Below the pieces are notes generated by a model. The model was given only the letters and a program-made list of their open reading frames with translations. It was not told the DNA's origin and did not search any database. The position numbers and the translations under genes are program-made. Shown here piece after piece: positions 24,620 to 32,270 of a stretch of DNA of 63,364 nt (its first letter is position 1; each line of letters opens with the position of its first letter). This DNA is from a virus: positions 1 through 63,364 of IMG/VR virus record IMGVR_UViG_3300034141_000032; one strand, 5' to 3'.

Positions 24620-25527
24620 GCACCGTAGACCAGAACCAGGAAGAAGACGACGGCCTGACCCCAGAGGAACGCGCCGCGATGCAGATTACCGACGAGGAGA
24701 TTGGCAATGAAGCGACAACTACTGCAGCAGGCAGCGATGATGGCGCTGACACTGGCGCCGCTGACGATCCCAATGCAGTCGATCCAGCCGGTCCTGCCGC
24801 AGCCGCGCCAGCCAATGACGGCGCCGCAGCGCCAGCAGCCGCAGCCGCAGAACAGGAAGCAGCGCCGCAGCCTCAAGTACAGCAAAGCGCTCCGGTTCTA
24901 GTCGTCCCGGTCCCTGAAGACGTCGAGGCCCGCCTGGGCGCCGTCGCCGCACAGAAGGAGAAACTGGCCGAGGACTTCGACAACGGCGACATCACGGCCA
25001 AGGAATACCAGCAGCAGCTCGACGTGGCGAACAAGGCCGAGCGCGCCATCGAGCGCGAAGTCGATGAAGCACAACTGGCGGCCAAGATGGAGAACCAGCG
25101 CCAGCAGAACGAATGGGGCGCCACCGTCGGGGCATTCATCGCCGAGAACAAGGTCTATGACCCTGCCGCCAACCCGCGCATGCACCGCGCGCTGGACCAG
25201 GAAGTGCGCGACGTGGCCACCTTGCCCGAATTCCAGGGCCGCACCGATGCAGCAGCCGGGCGCGAGATCCTGGCGCGCGCGCACAAGAACCTGACGGAAG
25301 CGTTCGGACTCAAGGCACCAGAAGCGGCAGCACCACCCAAGCCCGGCCAGCCAGTCGTACCAAAGCCGGCCCTGCCGCCGACCATTGGCAAGCTGCCGGC
25401 GGCCGAGATCAGCGATACGGGCGGCAAGTTCGCCCACCTGGACCGCCTGCAGTCGAACCCGGACGCCTACGAGGCCGCCCTTGCTAAGTTGAGCGAAGCC
25501 GAACTCAACGCCTACCTGGCAGCGTAA
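24616..25527 (+). CDS. Scaffolding protein
   Basis: A 303-residue acidic protein between portal and capsid, ATGA-coupled to the portal gene. Residues ~1-95 are low-complexity Asp/Ala/Pro/Gln; ~100-165 form a charged coiled coil (QLDVANKAERAIEREVDEAQ); a Pro-rich linker and a short C-terminal helical segment (DAYEAALAKLSEAELNAYLA) follow. That helical end is the usual capsid-binding part of internal scaffolds. It should fill and shape the prohead and leave before DNA packaging. Confidence 0.82.
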   Translation: MSTVDQNQEEDDGLTPEERAAMQITDEEIGNEATTTAAGSDDGADTGAADDPNAVDPAGPAAAAPANDGAAAPAAAAAEQEAAPQPQVQQSAPVLVVPVPEDVEARLGAVAAQKEKLAEDFDNGDITAKEYQQQLDVANKAERAIEREVDEAQLAAKMENQRQQNEWGATVGAFIAENKVYDPAANPRMHRALDQEVRDVATLPEFQGRTDAAAGREILARAHKNLTEAFGLKAPEAAAPPKPGQPVVPKPALPPTIGKLPAAEISDTGGKFAHLDRLQSNPDAYEAALAKLSEAELNAYLAA

Positions 25528-25536
25528 GGGGAGCGA

Positions 25537-25728
25537 ATGCTACGGATAAACCTCAAGGTCGGTGAAAGCGTGCGGATCGGTGATTTTGCCGTGATCACGC
25601 TTGAGGAGAAGTCAGGCAAGGTGGCGCGGCTAGCAATCAATGCCGATCGCGCCGTCCCTGTTACCCGGGTACAGCCCAATACAGCAGCGCAAATCGCTGC
25701 CACGGGAGGCATCACCGGGCGACCGTAG
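25537..25728 (+). CDS. CsrA/RsmA-like RNA-binding protein
   Basis: A 63-residue protein that lines up with CsrA over its first ~45 residues: ML at the start, K-V-G-E-S-V-R-I-G-D (CsrA: R-V-G-E-T-L-M-I-G-D), then SGKVARLAINADRAVPVTR against the G-N-Q-V-R-I-G-V-N-A-P-K-E-V-A-V-H-R stretch, keeping the RNA-contacting Arg. CsrA dimers bind GGA motifs near ribosome-binding sites and repress or stabilise mRNAs. The C-terminal 18 residues are Ala/Gly-rich and unlike CsrA. GGGGAG precedes the ATG. Placed between scaffold and capsid genes, it could tune late translation or host regulons; both are inference. Confidence 0.75.
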   Translation: MLRINLKVGESVRIGDFAVITLEEKSGKVARLAINADRAVPVTRVQPNTAAQIAATGGITGRP

Positions 25729-25747
25729 TATTTCCATTTGTCTATTC

Positions 25748-25779
25748 TGGTTGCATTTCCGAACCGGATAGGTGAAAAT
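25748..25779 (+). promoter_or_regulatory. Operator/promoter before capsid gene
   Basis: TGGTTGCATTTCCGAACCGG (25748-25767) is identical to the operator at 4071-4090 on the other strand. TTGCAT (25751-25756) followed after 17 bases by GAAAAT (25774-25779) gives a weak promoter. Transcripts would carry a ~65-base leader to the capsid ATG, a sensible place for extra capsid expression. Confidence 0.55.
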
Positions 25780-25846
25780 CGCACCATCCACCGGCGCAGG
25801 AGTGTAAGTGGCCTCGAAATTCAACCTTTTATGAGGCTTCACTCCC

Positions 25847-26947
25847 ATGAGCTCTACTCAATTCGGCACCACCAATGCCATGACCCAGAAGAAGTGGAGC
25901 GGCACGCTTGCTCAAGATACGGTCAAGAAATCGTATTTTGAAGGCCGCTTCATCGGCACTTCCGACAACCACATCATCCAGCGCAAGACCGAGCTCGACT
26001 CGGATTCGGGCGATCGCATCAGCTTCGACCTGTGCGTCCAGCTCCGCAACAAGCCGACCTACGGTGACAACCGCGTGGAAGGCAAGGAAGAAGCGCTGAA
26101 GTTCTTCACCGACGAAGTGGTCATCGACCAGGTCCGTCACGCTGTCTCGCTGGGCGGCAAGATGTCCCGCAAGCGCGTCGCACACGACATGCGCACCATC
26201 GGCAAGGGCCGCATGGGCGACTACTTCTCGCGTCTGGTCGACGAGTTCTTCTTCATGTACCTCTCCGGCGCCCGCGGCATCAACGAGGACTTCATCGAGT
26301 CGACCGACTTCACCGGTTTCGCTGGCAATGCGTTCAACGCACCTGACACCGACCACTTGCTGTACGGCGGCGCGGCCACCTCGAAGGCGACCATTGCGGC
26401 CACCGACAAGATGACCCGCACCATCATCGAGCGCGCGCTGAACAAGGCCGCCATGATGCAGGCTCGCAACCCGGAAACGGCCAACATGGTGCCGGTATCG
26501 AACGGCTCGGACGATCAGTACGTCTGCCTGATGTCGGAAGACCAGGCGTATGACCTGCGCGTGTCGGACACCACCGGCTGGCTGGACTTCCAGAAGGCTG
26601 CCGCTGCTTCCGAAGGTCGTAACAACCCGATCTTCAAGGGCGGCCTGGGCCTGCTGGGCAACGCTGTGCTGCACAAGCACCGCTCGGTCATCCGCTTCAG
26701 CGACTACGGCGCCGGCGCCAACGTGAACGCGGCCCGCGCGCTGCTGATGGGTCGTCAGGCTGGTGTTGTGGCCTACGGCACCACCGGCGGCATGCGCTAC
26801 TCGTGGGAAGAAATCACGAAGGACTACAAGAACGAGCCTGCGATCGCCTCCGGTTTCATCGGCGGCATGAAGAAGGCCCGCTTCAACAACAAGGACTTCG
26901 GCGTGATCTCGATCGACACCGCAGCGAAAGATCCGAACGCAGCCTAA
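25847..26947 (+). CDS. Major capsid protein (N4gp56-family)
   Basis: A 366-residue HK97-fold capsid protein of the N4 gp56 type. It shows FGTTNAMTQKKWSGTLAQDT at the N-terminus, ISFDLCVQLRNKPTYGD, VSLGGKMSRKRVAHDMR, FFFMYLSGARG and a late GTTGGMRYSWEEITKDYKNE, the family's conserved order. There is no N-terminal delta domain, agreeing with a separate scaffold gene. Ribosome-binding GAGG is 11 bases from the ATG. Strong codon bias towards C/G third positions fits high expression. A hairpin follows the stop at 26955. Confidence 0.92.
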   Translation: MSSTQFGTTNAMTQKKWSGTLAQDTVKKSYFEGRFIGTSDNHIIQRKTELDSDSGDRISFDLCVQLRNKPTYGDNRVEGKEEALKFFTDEVVIDQVRHAVSLGGKMSRKRVAHDMRTIGKGRMGDYFSRLVDEFFFMYLSGARGINEDFIESTDFTGFAGNAFNAPDTDHLLYGGAATSKATIAATDKMTRTIIERALNKAAMMQARNPETANMVPVSNGSDDQYVCLMSEDQAYDLRVSDTTGWLDFQKAAAASEGRNNPIFKGGLGLLGNAVLHKHRSVIRFSDYGAGANVNAARALLMGRQAGVVAYGTTGGMRYSWEEITKDYKNEPAIASGFIGGMKKARFNNKDFGVISIDTAAKDPNAA

Positions 26948-26954
26948 TCCGGGC

Positions 26955-26979
26955 GGCCCGGGGTAACAGCCGGGCCTTT
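26955..26979 (+). terminator. Hairpin after capsid gene
   Basis: GGCCCGG (26955-26961) pairs with CCGGGCC (26970-26976), followed by TTT only. The stem is strong but the T run is short, so it may be a partial terminator or an mRNA-stabilising 3' structure for the capsid message. Confidence 0.5.
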
Positions 26980-27022
26980 CGACTAGCTGATCGGCCTTTT
27001 CTCACACATTTAGGAGTTTTAC

Positions 27023-27502
27023 ATGTCCACCCTTCTGTCCCGCTTTGCCAAGCGCATGCTGTCGACGATCACCAGCGCCAGCGCTGGCCAGGTCATCGCC
27101 AACGATTATTTCTTCGACATCACTGCCGCGCAGATCAACGCCGGCGAGATCATCGACCTGGGCGTCCTGCCTGCCGGCCACACCGTTTCCGACGCGATCC
27201 TGATTGCTGACGACCTGGACACCGGCGCTGCTGCTATCACCCTCGACGTCGGCATCATGTCCGGTACCCCGGGCGACGATGTCAGTGTCCGCACCTGCGG
27301 CGCCGAGATCTTCTCCGGCTCGGTCGGCGGTCAAGCCGGCGTGGTTGGCCGTCCGACCCTGGCTTCGGCCTTCAAGATCCTGCCAACCGATGCCGACCGC
27401 TCGATCGGCGTCAAGATTGTGGTCGACGCTGCCACGGCAGCCGCCGGCCGCATTCGCCTGCGCGTGTTCATGCACGCCAGCGACCCGAACGTCGCGTTCT
27501 AA
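27023..27502 (+). CDS. Probable head decoration/structural protein
   Basis: A 159-residue protein with AGGAG before the ATG. It is beta-rich and low in charge, with small residues and a repeating Gly-Asp pattern (IIDLGVLPAGHTVSDAILIA, ITLDVGIMSGTPGDD, IGVKIVVDAATAAAGRIRLR). In phages with N4gp56-type capsids a protein of this size and composition often follows the capsid gene as a decoration or head-fibre protein. It is flanked by a hairpin upstream and a strong terminator downstream, so the two head genes form a high-level unit. Confidence 0.62.
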   Translation: MSTLLSRFAKRMLSTITSASAGQVIANDYFFDITAAQINAGEIIDLGVLPAGHTVSDAILIADDLDTGAAAITLDVGIMSGTPGDDVSVRTCGAEIFSGSVGGQAGVVGRPTLASAFKILPTDADRSIGVKIVVDAATAAAGRIRLRVFMHASDPNVAF

Positions 27503-27516
27503 GCTGACGTCGTGAC

Positions 27517-27541
27517 AACAGGGGTTTCGGCCCCTGTTTTT
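27517..27541 (+). terminator. Rho-independent terminator
   Basis: AACAGGGG (27517-27524), loop TTTCGG, CCCCTGTT (27531-27538) and further T residues make a textbook intrinsic terminator 15 bases after the decoration-gene stop. It would lower expression of connector and tail genes relative to capsid genes. Confidence 0.88.
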
Positions 27542-27564
27542 CTATAATTCTTTGGGAGAAGAAC

Positions 27565-28176
27565 GTGAAAATCGAAAGCAAGATCAAGCGCGAGGGCGGC
27601 ACACACGTCCCGATGGGCGCCACTACCTACCACTTTGCCCCGCTCGCCGATGGCGCGCACGTTGCCACCGTCGAGAACGAGCAGCACCAAGATCGTTTCC
27701 TGTCGATCAGCGAGGGATTCCGCGTCTACCGCGGCGACCTGAAGCCAGCGCCTGTCGCGGCGACTGCGTCCGAGCTGGGCGTGAACCTCGAGCCGAAATT
27801 CGATCAAGAGCCTGACGCCGGCGCGCCCGTGCATGACGCGCTCTACGGCAGCAACGTTCACCCGGCCAGCTTTGACATCCACGGCAAGATCTACAGCCTG
27901 GGATACGTCGTAGCAGCAGCGCACACCGCGTCCGGCCTCTCCGTCGAAGAATGGAACCTCCTGGCCGACGAAAGCCGCGCCGACCTGATCGACGAAGCAC
28001 TGGAAACGATCAACGCTGCCGGCCCGGTCATCAATCCTGCCGATACGAACGGCGATGGCTTGGTCGATAACGCCGAGGAGCGCGCCGCGCTGGCCGTTCA
28101 GTACGAAGCAAAGTTCGGCAAGAAGCCGCACTACAACCTGGGCGTGGTCAAGCTGCGCGAGAAGCTGGCTGGCTAA
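27565..28176 (+). CDS. Structural protein with EF-hand-like loop
   Basis: A 203-residue protein from a GTG preceded by GGGAG. Residues ~18-70 are beta-rich and end in VYRGDLKP. Near residue 155 the segment DTNGDGLVDNAEE has Asp, Asn, Asp, Gly, Asp and Glu at positions 1, 3, 5, 6, 9 and 12 of a canonical EF-hand/dockerin calcium loop, followed by a helix. The last ~25 residues (KFGKKPHYNLGVVKLREKL) look like a HeH/LEM-type helical tail seen in phage head-completion proteins. Function is unproven; position suggests a neck or head protein. Confidence 0.62.
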   Translation: MKIESKIKREGGTHVPMGATTYHFAPLADGAHVATVENEQHQDRFLSISEGFRVYRGDLKPAPVAATASELGVNLEPKFDQEPDAGAPVHDALYGSNVHPASFDIHGKIYSLGYVVAAAHTASGLSVEEWNLLADESRADLIDEALETINAAGPVINPADTNGDGLVDNAEERAALAVQYEAKFGKKPHYNLGVVKLREKLAG

Positions 28177-28179
28177 TCC

Positions 28180-28833
28180 ATGGGCATCCTGGTCAGCGAC
28201 ATCAATCTGCGCCTTGACGACTTGCTCAAGGACGAAAGCAGCAAGCGCTGGACTGATGCCGAGCGCCTGCGCTGGATCAATGACGCGCCAGGTGCCATCC
28301 TTTCCCGTAAGCCGTCCGCCCTGTCGCGCCGCACGATCCTGACACTCGTTGCCGGAACCTATCAGGCGCTGCCAACAGATAGCGTTCTTTTGCTCGACGT
28401 GGTGCGCAATATGGGCGCGTCCGGCACCACGGCCGGCAAGATCATCAGGCGCACGGATCGCCAGCAGCTCGACGATATCGACGATGGCTGGCACACGGCC
28501 ACGGCAAGCGAGATCATTGCGCAGTTCACTTTTGACGACCGGCTGCCAAAGGCCTTCTACTGCTACCCGCCCGCTGTCGCTGGCACCAAGGTCGAGATCC
28601 TGGATAGCTACCTGCCGGCCAAGGTCACGAGCATGAGCGACACGCTGGACGTTTCGCCCGAATACATGGACCCGATCGTCAACTACGTGGTGTACCGCGC
28701 CAACAGCAAGGATGACGAGTACTCCAACGCCGCGATTGCCGGCGCTTACCTGCAGGCGTTTGACGCGATGATCGGCACCAAAACGCAGGCGGACGCCCAG
28801 CATTCACCGAACCAACCAGGCAACAGCGTGTAA
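28180..28833 (+). CDS. Adaptor (head-tail connector) protein
   Basis: A 217-residue protein with the DUF6682-like adaptor pattern: ILVSDINLRLDDLLKDESSK, WTDAERLRWINDAPGAIL, then YQALPTDSVLLLDVVRNMG, F-Y-C-Y-P-P and a conserved YMDPIVNYVVYRA near the C-terminus. Such proteins dock beneath the portal in short-tailed phages. A second protein of related plan is encoded at 30954, with the tailspike gene between them. It begins three bases after the upstream stop. Confidence 0.75.
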   Translation: MGILVSDINLRLDDLLKDESSKRWTDAERLRWINDAPGAILSRKPSALSRRTILTLVAGTYQALPTDSVLLLDVVRNMGASGTTAGKIIRRTDRQQLDDIDDGWHTATASEIIAQFTFDDRLPKAFYCYPPAVAGTKVEILDSYLPAKVTSMSDTLDVSPEYMDPIVNYVVYRANSKDDEYSNAAIAGAYLQAFDAMIGTKTQADAQHSPNQPGNSV

Positions 28834-28851
28834 CCCTTAGAGAGCGACGGA

Positions 28852-30876
28852 ATGCAAAAGTTCGAAGACGTAGTACAAGATCGCAAGGGCAACGTCGTTC
28901 CGGGCGCCAGCGTGCTGATTACCGACCTGGATGACGGCGCGGTAATGATCTTCGACGTCAACAGCACTGCAACGCCGGTATCGAGCACTCTCATATCCGA
29001 CAGCAAGGGCCGTTGGTCGTTCTACGGTGAAAACGGTCACTACAAGGCTGTCGCCTCTATTGCAGGAGAGATCGTCGACCAACTTGACGATATTCTGCTG
29101 TATGACTCGGAAGATGATACCGACAAGGCGTCTAAAGCAGCCCTTGCTGCGAGTGGTGGCGCGGCGCTCGTTGGCTCCAATGACGGGGCTAGCGGCGCGC
29201 TGTGGACGACCATGGCGGGCTTTGTCACGCGGATCATGTCGTCGGCTGGTGCATCCGTTATGGGATACCTTGCACCCTGGACGGGAGCTATCGCTTCCAC
29301 CGTGGAGGACGAGCTAAACCAGCAATTTCATGCTCGGAGCTTTATGAGCTTGGCGCAGCGCCTGAACGTATATCTCCGTCTTGGCACTGTCGATGTATCC
29401 GGCGCAATTCAAACCGCTATTGACGCCGCTGCCGTCGTGTTCTCGGAAGGCACGTCCAACAACGACATTGTGACCGCCAAGGTCATTCTCCCCGCGGGCC
29501 GGATGTTGCTGTCGTCCCCGTTGACCTTGAAAAACTGCGTTCATATCCAAGGCCAAGGCTCGGGCGCAACCGAGCTTATCGTAACTGCCGCAATCAATGG
29601 ACTCCAGACGACGACAGGCCAGTTCTCCAACGTGCGTCTGATCGGCTTCACTCTTAGCAATAATGGTTCTGGCCTGAACGGCATTGATGTAGTGGGGCTC
29701 ATCCGCAATTGCGTCTTTGACGACGTGGTTGTCCGGCGCTTCCAGAATTGGGTCCGAATCAGAGATTCGTGGACCCTGGCATTGAATAACTGCTGCGGGT
29801 ATAACGCAGCGAATTACGGAATTTACATGGACACCGGCTGCGGCGAAATCTTCGTCAACGGCGGTCGGTACGATGTGGCTGGCAACCATCTGGTCTACGC
29901 AAATTGCACGGCTGGTGAACTAACTATGCGTGGAGCGGCTGTGCAATTTGGCAGCAAGTCAAGTATCTATACTGACAGCATACGAACCGTGCTGTTAAAG
30001 GACTGCTTCTTTGAGGGCTCCTGTATTGGTAGTTTGACGGATTATTATGTGCGCATCCAAGGCGAAGGCGGTACGCTGAGTTCGGTAGTAATCGAGGACT
30101 GTGTTTTTAACGATTTGAACGACTCTAACCGCAGTGGCCTGGGCATCATTTATGTGGCTGGTGTTGAATCGTTTACTTACCGTGAACGCTGGTCGAGGAA
30201 CGGCACTACCAACATTCCAGTTATAGGTGCTGGGGTTGCATCAGTAGATGTATCTCTTGGTACTTCGGCCAACCCTGCCACATTGCTAACTCAGATTGCA
30301 GCAGCTTCTGATAATTATGCGCGCATCAAGCAACTGAACCGCCCGCACCAGTTCTACGGTATGGACATGAACGGGGCGGGTTCAGTTGATGTAACTACTA
30401 AGAGTGCTTGGTTCGGCGGCCTGCCGTCGCTTGGTGTTGCAATTGGAACTTATAATTCCATCGCGGCAATACAAGCTAAGGGCGCATCAGATAAGTTATG
30501 GCTTAATCCACATAATGGTGAAACAGCATTTGGCCAAAAAGGGGCTAAAGTTTCAACCAATACTAATGAGTTTTTTGGTAAATGGCGTTTTTCTACCCAG
30601 CTTACTTCCAGTAGTACAACTCCTGCTGATACTACCGGAAACGTGCGAGTAGATTGTTCGGGCGCTAATCGTTCTGTGACCATGACCAATGTTGCGAATA
30701 ACGCAGGCGCAATCTTCATAGTAGGCAAGCGAGATACTACTGCCAATTCCTTAACTGTTACTCCTGCTAGTGGACTTATCGGTGGCGCAGCTACATTGGT
30801 TATTACTGCTTCTAAGGGGGTTGTAACACTGATCGGTGATGGCACTGATTGGGAAATTCTGTTCAAAAACTACTAA
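28852..30876 (+). CDS. Tailspike-like protein with beta-helix
   Basis: A 674-residue protein. The N-terminal ~90 residues (a small Ig-like or carboxypeptidase-regulatory-like fold with GNVVPGASVLITDLDDG and SDSKGRWSFYGENGHYKA) form the virion-binding head. Residues ~185-450 show the repeating short strands of a pectin-lyase-like right-handed beta-helix (LKNCVHIQGQGSGATELIVT, IRNCVFDDVVVRRF, LLKDCFFEGS). The C-terminal part is Ser/Thr/Asn-rich, probably a trimerisation domain. It likely binds or cuts host surface polysaccharide. The second half of the gene is clearly more AT-rich than its neighbours, a sign of exchange. Confidence 0.82.
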   Translation: MQKFEDVVQDRKGNVVPGASVLITDLDDGAVMIFDVNSTATPVSSTLISDSKGRWSFYGENGHYKAVASIAGEIVDQLDDILLYDSEDDTDKASKAALAASGGAALVGSNDGASGALWTTMAGFVTRIMSSAGASVMGYLAPWTGAIASTVEDELNQQFHARSFMSLAQRLNVYLRLGTVDVSGAIQTAIDAAAVVFSEGTSNNDIVTAKVILPAGRMLLSSPLTLKNCVHIQGQGSGATELIVTAAINGLQTTTGQFSNVRLIGFTLSNNGSGLNGIDVVGLIRNCVFDDVVVRRFQNWVRIRDSWTLALNNCCGYNAANYGIYMDTGCGEIFVNGGRYDVAGNHLVYANCTAGELTMRGAAVQFGSKSSIYTDSIRTVLLKDCFFEGSCIGSLTDYYVRIQGEGGTLSSVVIEDCVFNDLNDSNRSGLGIIYVAGVESFTYRERWSRNGTTNIPVIGAGVASVDVSLGTSANPATLLTQIAAASDNYARIKQLNRPHQFYGMDMNGAGSVDVTTKSAWFGGLPSLGVAIGTYNSIAAIQAKGASDKLWLNPHNGETAFGQKGAKVSTNTNEFFGKWRFSTQLTSSSTTPADTTGNVRVDCSGANRSVTMTNVANNAGAIFIVGKRDTTANSLTVTPASGLIGGAATLVITASKGVVTLIGDGTDWEILFKNY

Positions 30877-30889
30877 CTTGGAGGGCATT

Positions 30890-30934
30890 ATGATCCTCGA
30901 TTCCTTTGGCCTGATGCCTGACGATTGCGTGTGA
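30890..30934 (+). other. Tiny ORF with strong ribosome-binding site
   Basis: ATG at 30890 has TTGGAGGG six bases upstream and reads MILDSFGLMPDDCV, then stops. It fills the gap between the AT-rich tailspike gene and the next adaptor gene. It may be a leader peptide or the leftover start of a gene replaced when the tailspike was exchanged. Confidence 0.3.
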
Positions 30935-30953
30935 CTACTACGCGGAAAGCCCT

Positions 30954-31610
30954 ATGACTATCATCGCCGACATCAGTAACCCGATTTCGACAACGCCGCT
31001 GTCGGACTATTTCAACCTGATCCGCCCGTATGCGCCAGGCTGCGCCGACGTGACGGCAAAATTCGGCTTGCGCCAGGCTGCGACCGACTTCCTTGAGCGC
31101 ACGCGCTTGTGGCGCTACTCGGCAGCGTATTCGGCGCTTGAGAACGAGCCGGTGGCGATTACCACGCCGGCCGGCTCGGTGCTGATCGACATCGAGAAGG
31201 CAATCTTCGACGACGTGCCGCTCGAGCCGAAGACCACCGCTTGGCTGGACGAGAACATGCACGGCTGGCGCGCAGGCGAGTTCACGGGCACGCCGCGTTA
31301 CATCACGCAGACCGAGGAAAACACCGTCATCCTGGTCCCAAGCGCCACCGGAACGCTCAGTCTGTACGTGTGGCTGAAACCCTCGCCGACTGCCGACGAG
31401 CTGCCCGAGTTCATGTCCGAGCAGCACCGGACCACGCTGGCGCACGGCGCGCTGGGCTACATCCTGGCGATCCCGAACCAGTCGTTCACCAATATGGACA
31501 TGGGCGCGTCGTTTGCAGCTTCGTTCGGCGCCCGGCTCGACAAGCTTTTTGCCAAGAGTTCCACCGGTCAACAGCGCGCGCGCGTACGATCCAAGACATC
31601 GATGTTTTAA
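30954..31610 (+). CDS. Tail adaptor/gatekeeper-like protein
   Basis: A 218-residue protein. It has YFNLIRPYAPGCADVTAKFG, AATDFLERTRLWRYSA, then I-T-T-P-A-G-S-V-L-I-D-I, WLDENMHGWRAGE, PRYITQTEEN and V-W-L-K-P-S-P-T-A-D-E-L-P-E-F, the order seen in short-tailed phage neck proteins. The C-terminal half (LAHGALGYILAIPNQSFTN, GASFAASFGARLDKLFAK) fits an alpha-helical ring protein beneath the portal. It probably joins portal and nozzle together with the product of 28180. Confidence 0.7.
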   Translation: MTIIADISNPISTTPLSDYFNLIRPYAPGCADVTAKFGLRQAATDFLERTRLWRYSAAYSALENEPVAITTPAGSVLIDIEKAIFDDVPLEPKTTAWLDENMHGWRAGEFTGTPRYITQTEENTVILVPSATGTLSLYVWLKPSPTADELPEFMSEQHRTTLAHGALGYILAIPNQSFTNMDMGASFAASFGARLDKLFAKSSTGQQRARVRSKTSMF

Positions 31611-31622
31611 GGGGATACCCGC

Positions 31623-32270
31623 ATGGCGCTCAAACTTACGAACAACGCATCATCCACCCTTGCCGGGTCCATTTCAGCCCTGTCCACCACCATCCTTGTG
31701 CAGACCGGCGACGGGGTGGACTTTCCGACGCTGGGCGCCGACGACTACTTCCCGGCAACCCTGACCAAGATTGTGGGCGGCCTGCCGGTGCGCGAGATCG
31801 TCAAAGTCACTGCGACCGGGATTGACAGCTTCACCGTGGTGCGCGGCCAGGAGGGAACCACCGCCGTGACCTTCAGCGCCGGCGACGCGATTGAACTGCG
31901 TATGACGGCTGGCACGTTCGAGACGCTGATTGCCGATGGTGGCACCGACAAGATCAGCACCGACGCTGCGGCAACCGGCGCAGTGGTGCTCGACTGCGCC
32001 GATACGTTCGTCCATGACCTGACGCTGGCGGGCAACACCACCGTCTCGCTGGACAACCTGCCGGCCCTGTCGACCACCCAGACCACGATCGTCATCCGCG
32101 TCAAAAACGGCGCTTCGGCCTATTCGCTTACGTGGTCCATCGGCACGATCGTCTGGTTGACGCCGACCGGGGCGCCGCCGTCCGCGCCCGCCATCGACAA
32201 GACCATCGAGTATGTCTTCACCACCAAGGACAACGCGAACTTCCTGGGCCGCAAAGGGGCGTCGAATTGA
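31623..32270 (+). CDS. Short tail fibre/anchor protein
   Basis: A 215-residue protein with AAGGGGA before the ATG. Residues 1-~98 form a beta-rich domain (KLTNNASSTLAGSI ... FPTLGADDYFPATL ... RGQEGTTAV ... ELRMTAG) that recurs as the N-terminus of the collar fibre at 34891, so it is a shared virion-attachment domain. Residues ~100-215 form another beta domain (VVLDCADTFVHDLTLAGNTT) like those found in phage receptor-binding proteins. Its stop overlaps the TTG start of the next gene, implying both are made and assembled together. Confidence 0.72.
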   Translation: MALKLTNNASSTLAGSISALSTTILVQTGDGVDFPTLGADDYFPATLTKIVGGLPVREIVKVTATGIDSFTVVRGQEGTTAVTFSAGDAIELRMTAGTFETLIADGGTDKISTDAAATGAVVLDCADTFVHDLTLAGNTTVSLDNLPALSTTQTTIVIRVKNGASAYSLTWSIGTIVWLTPTGAPPSAPAIDKTIEYVFTTKDNANFLGRKGASN

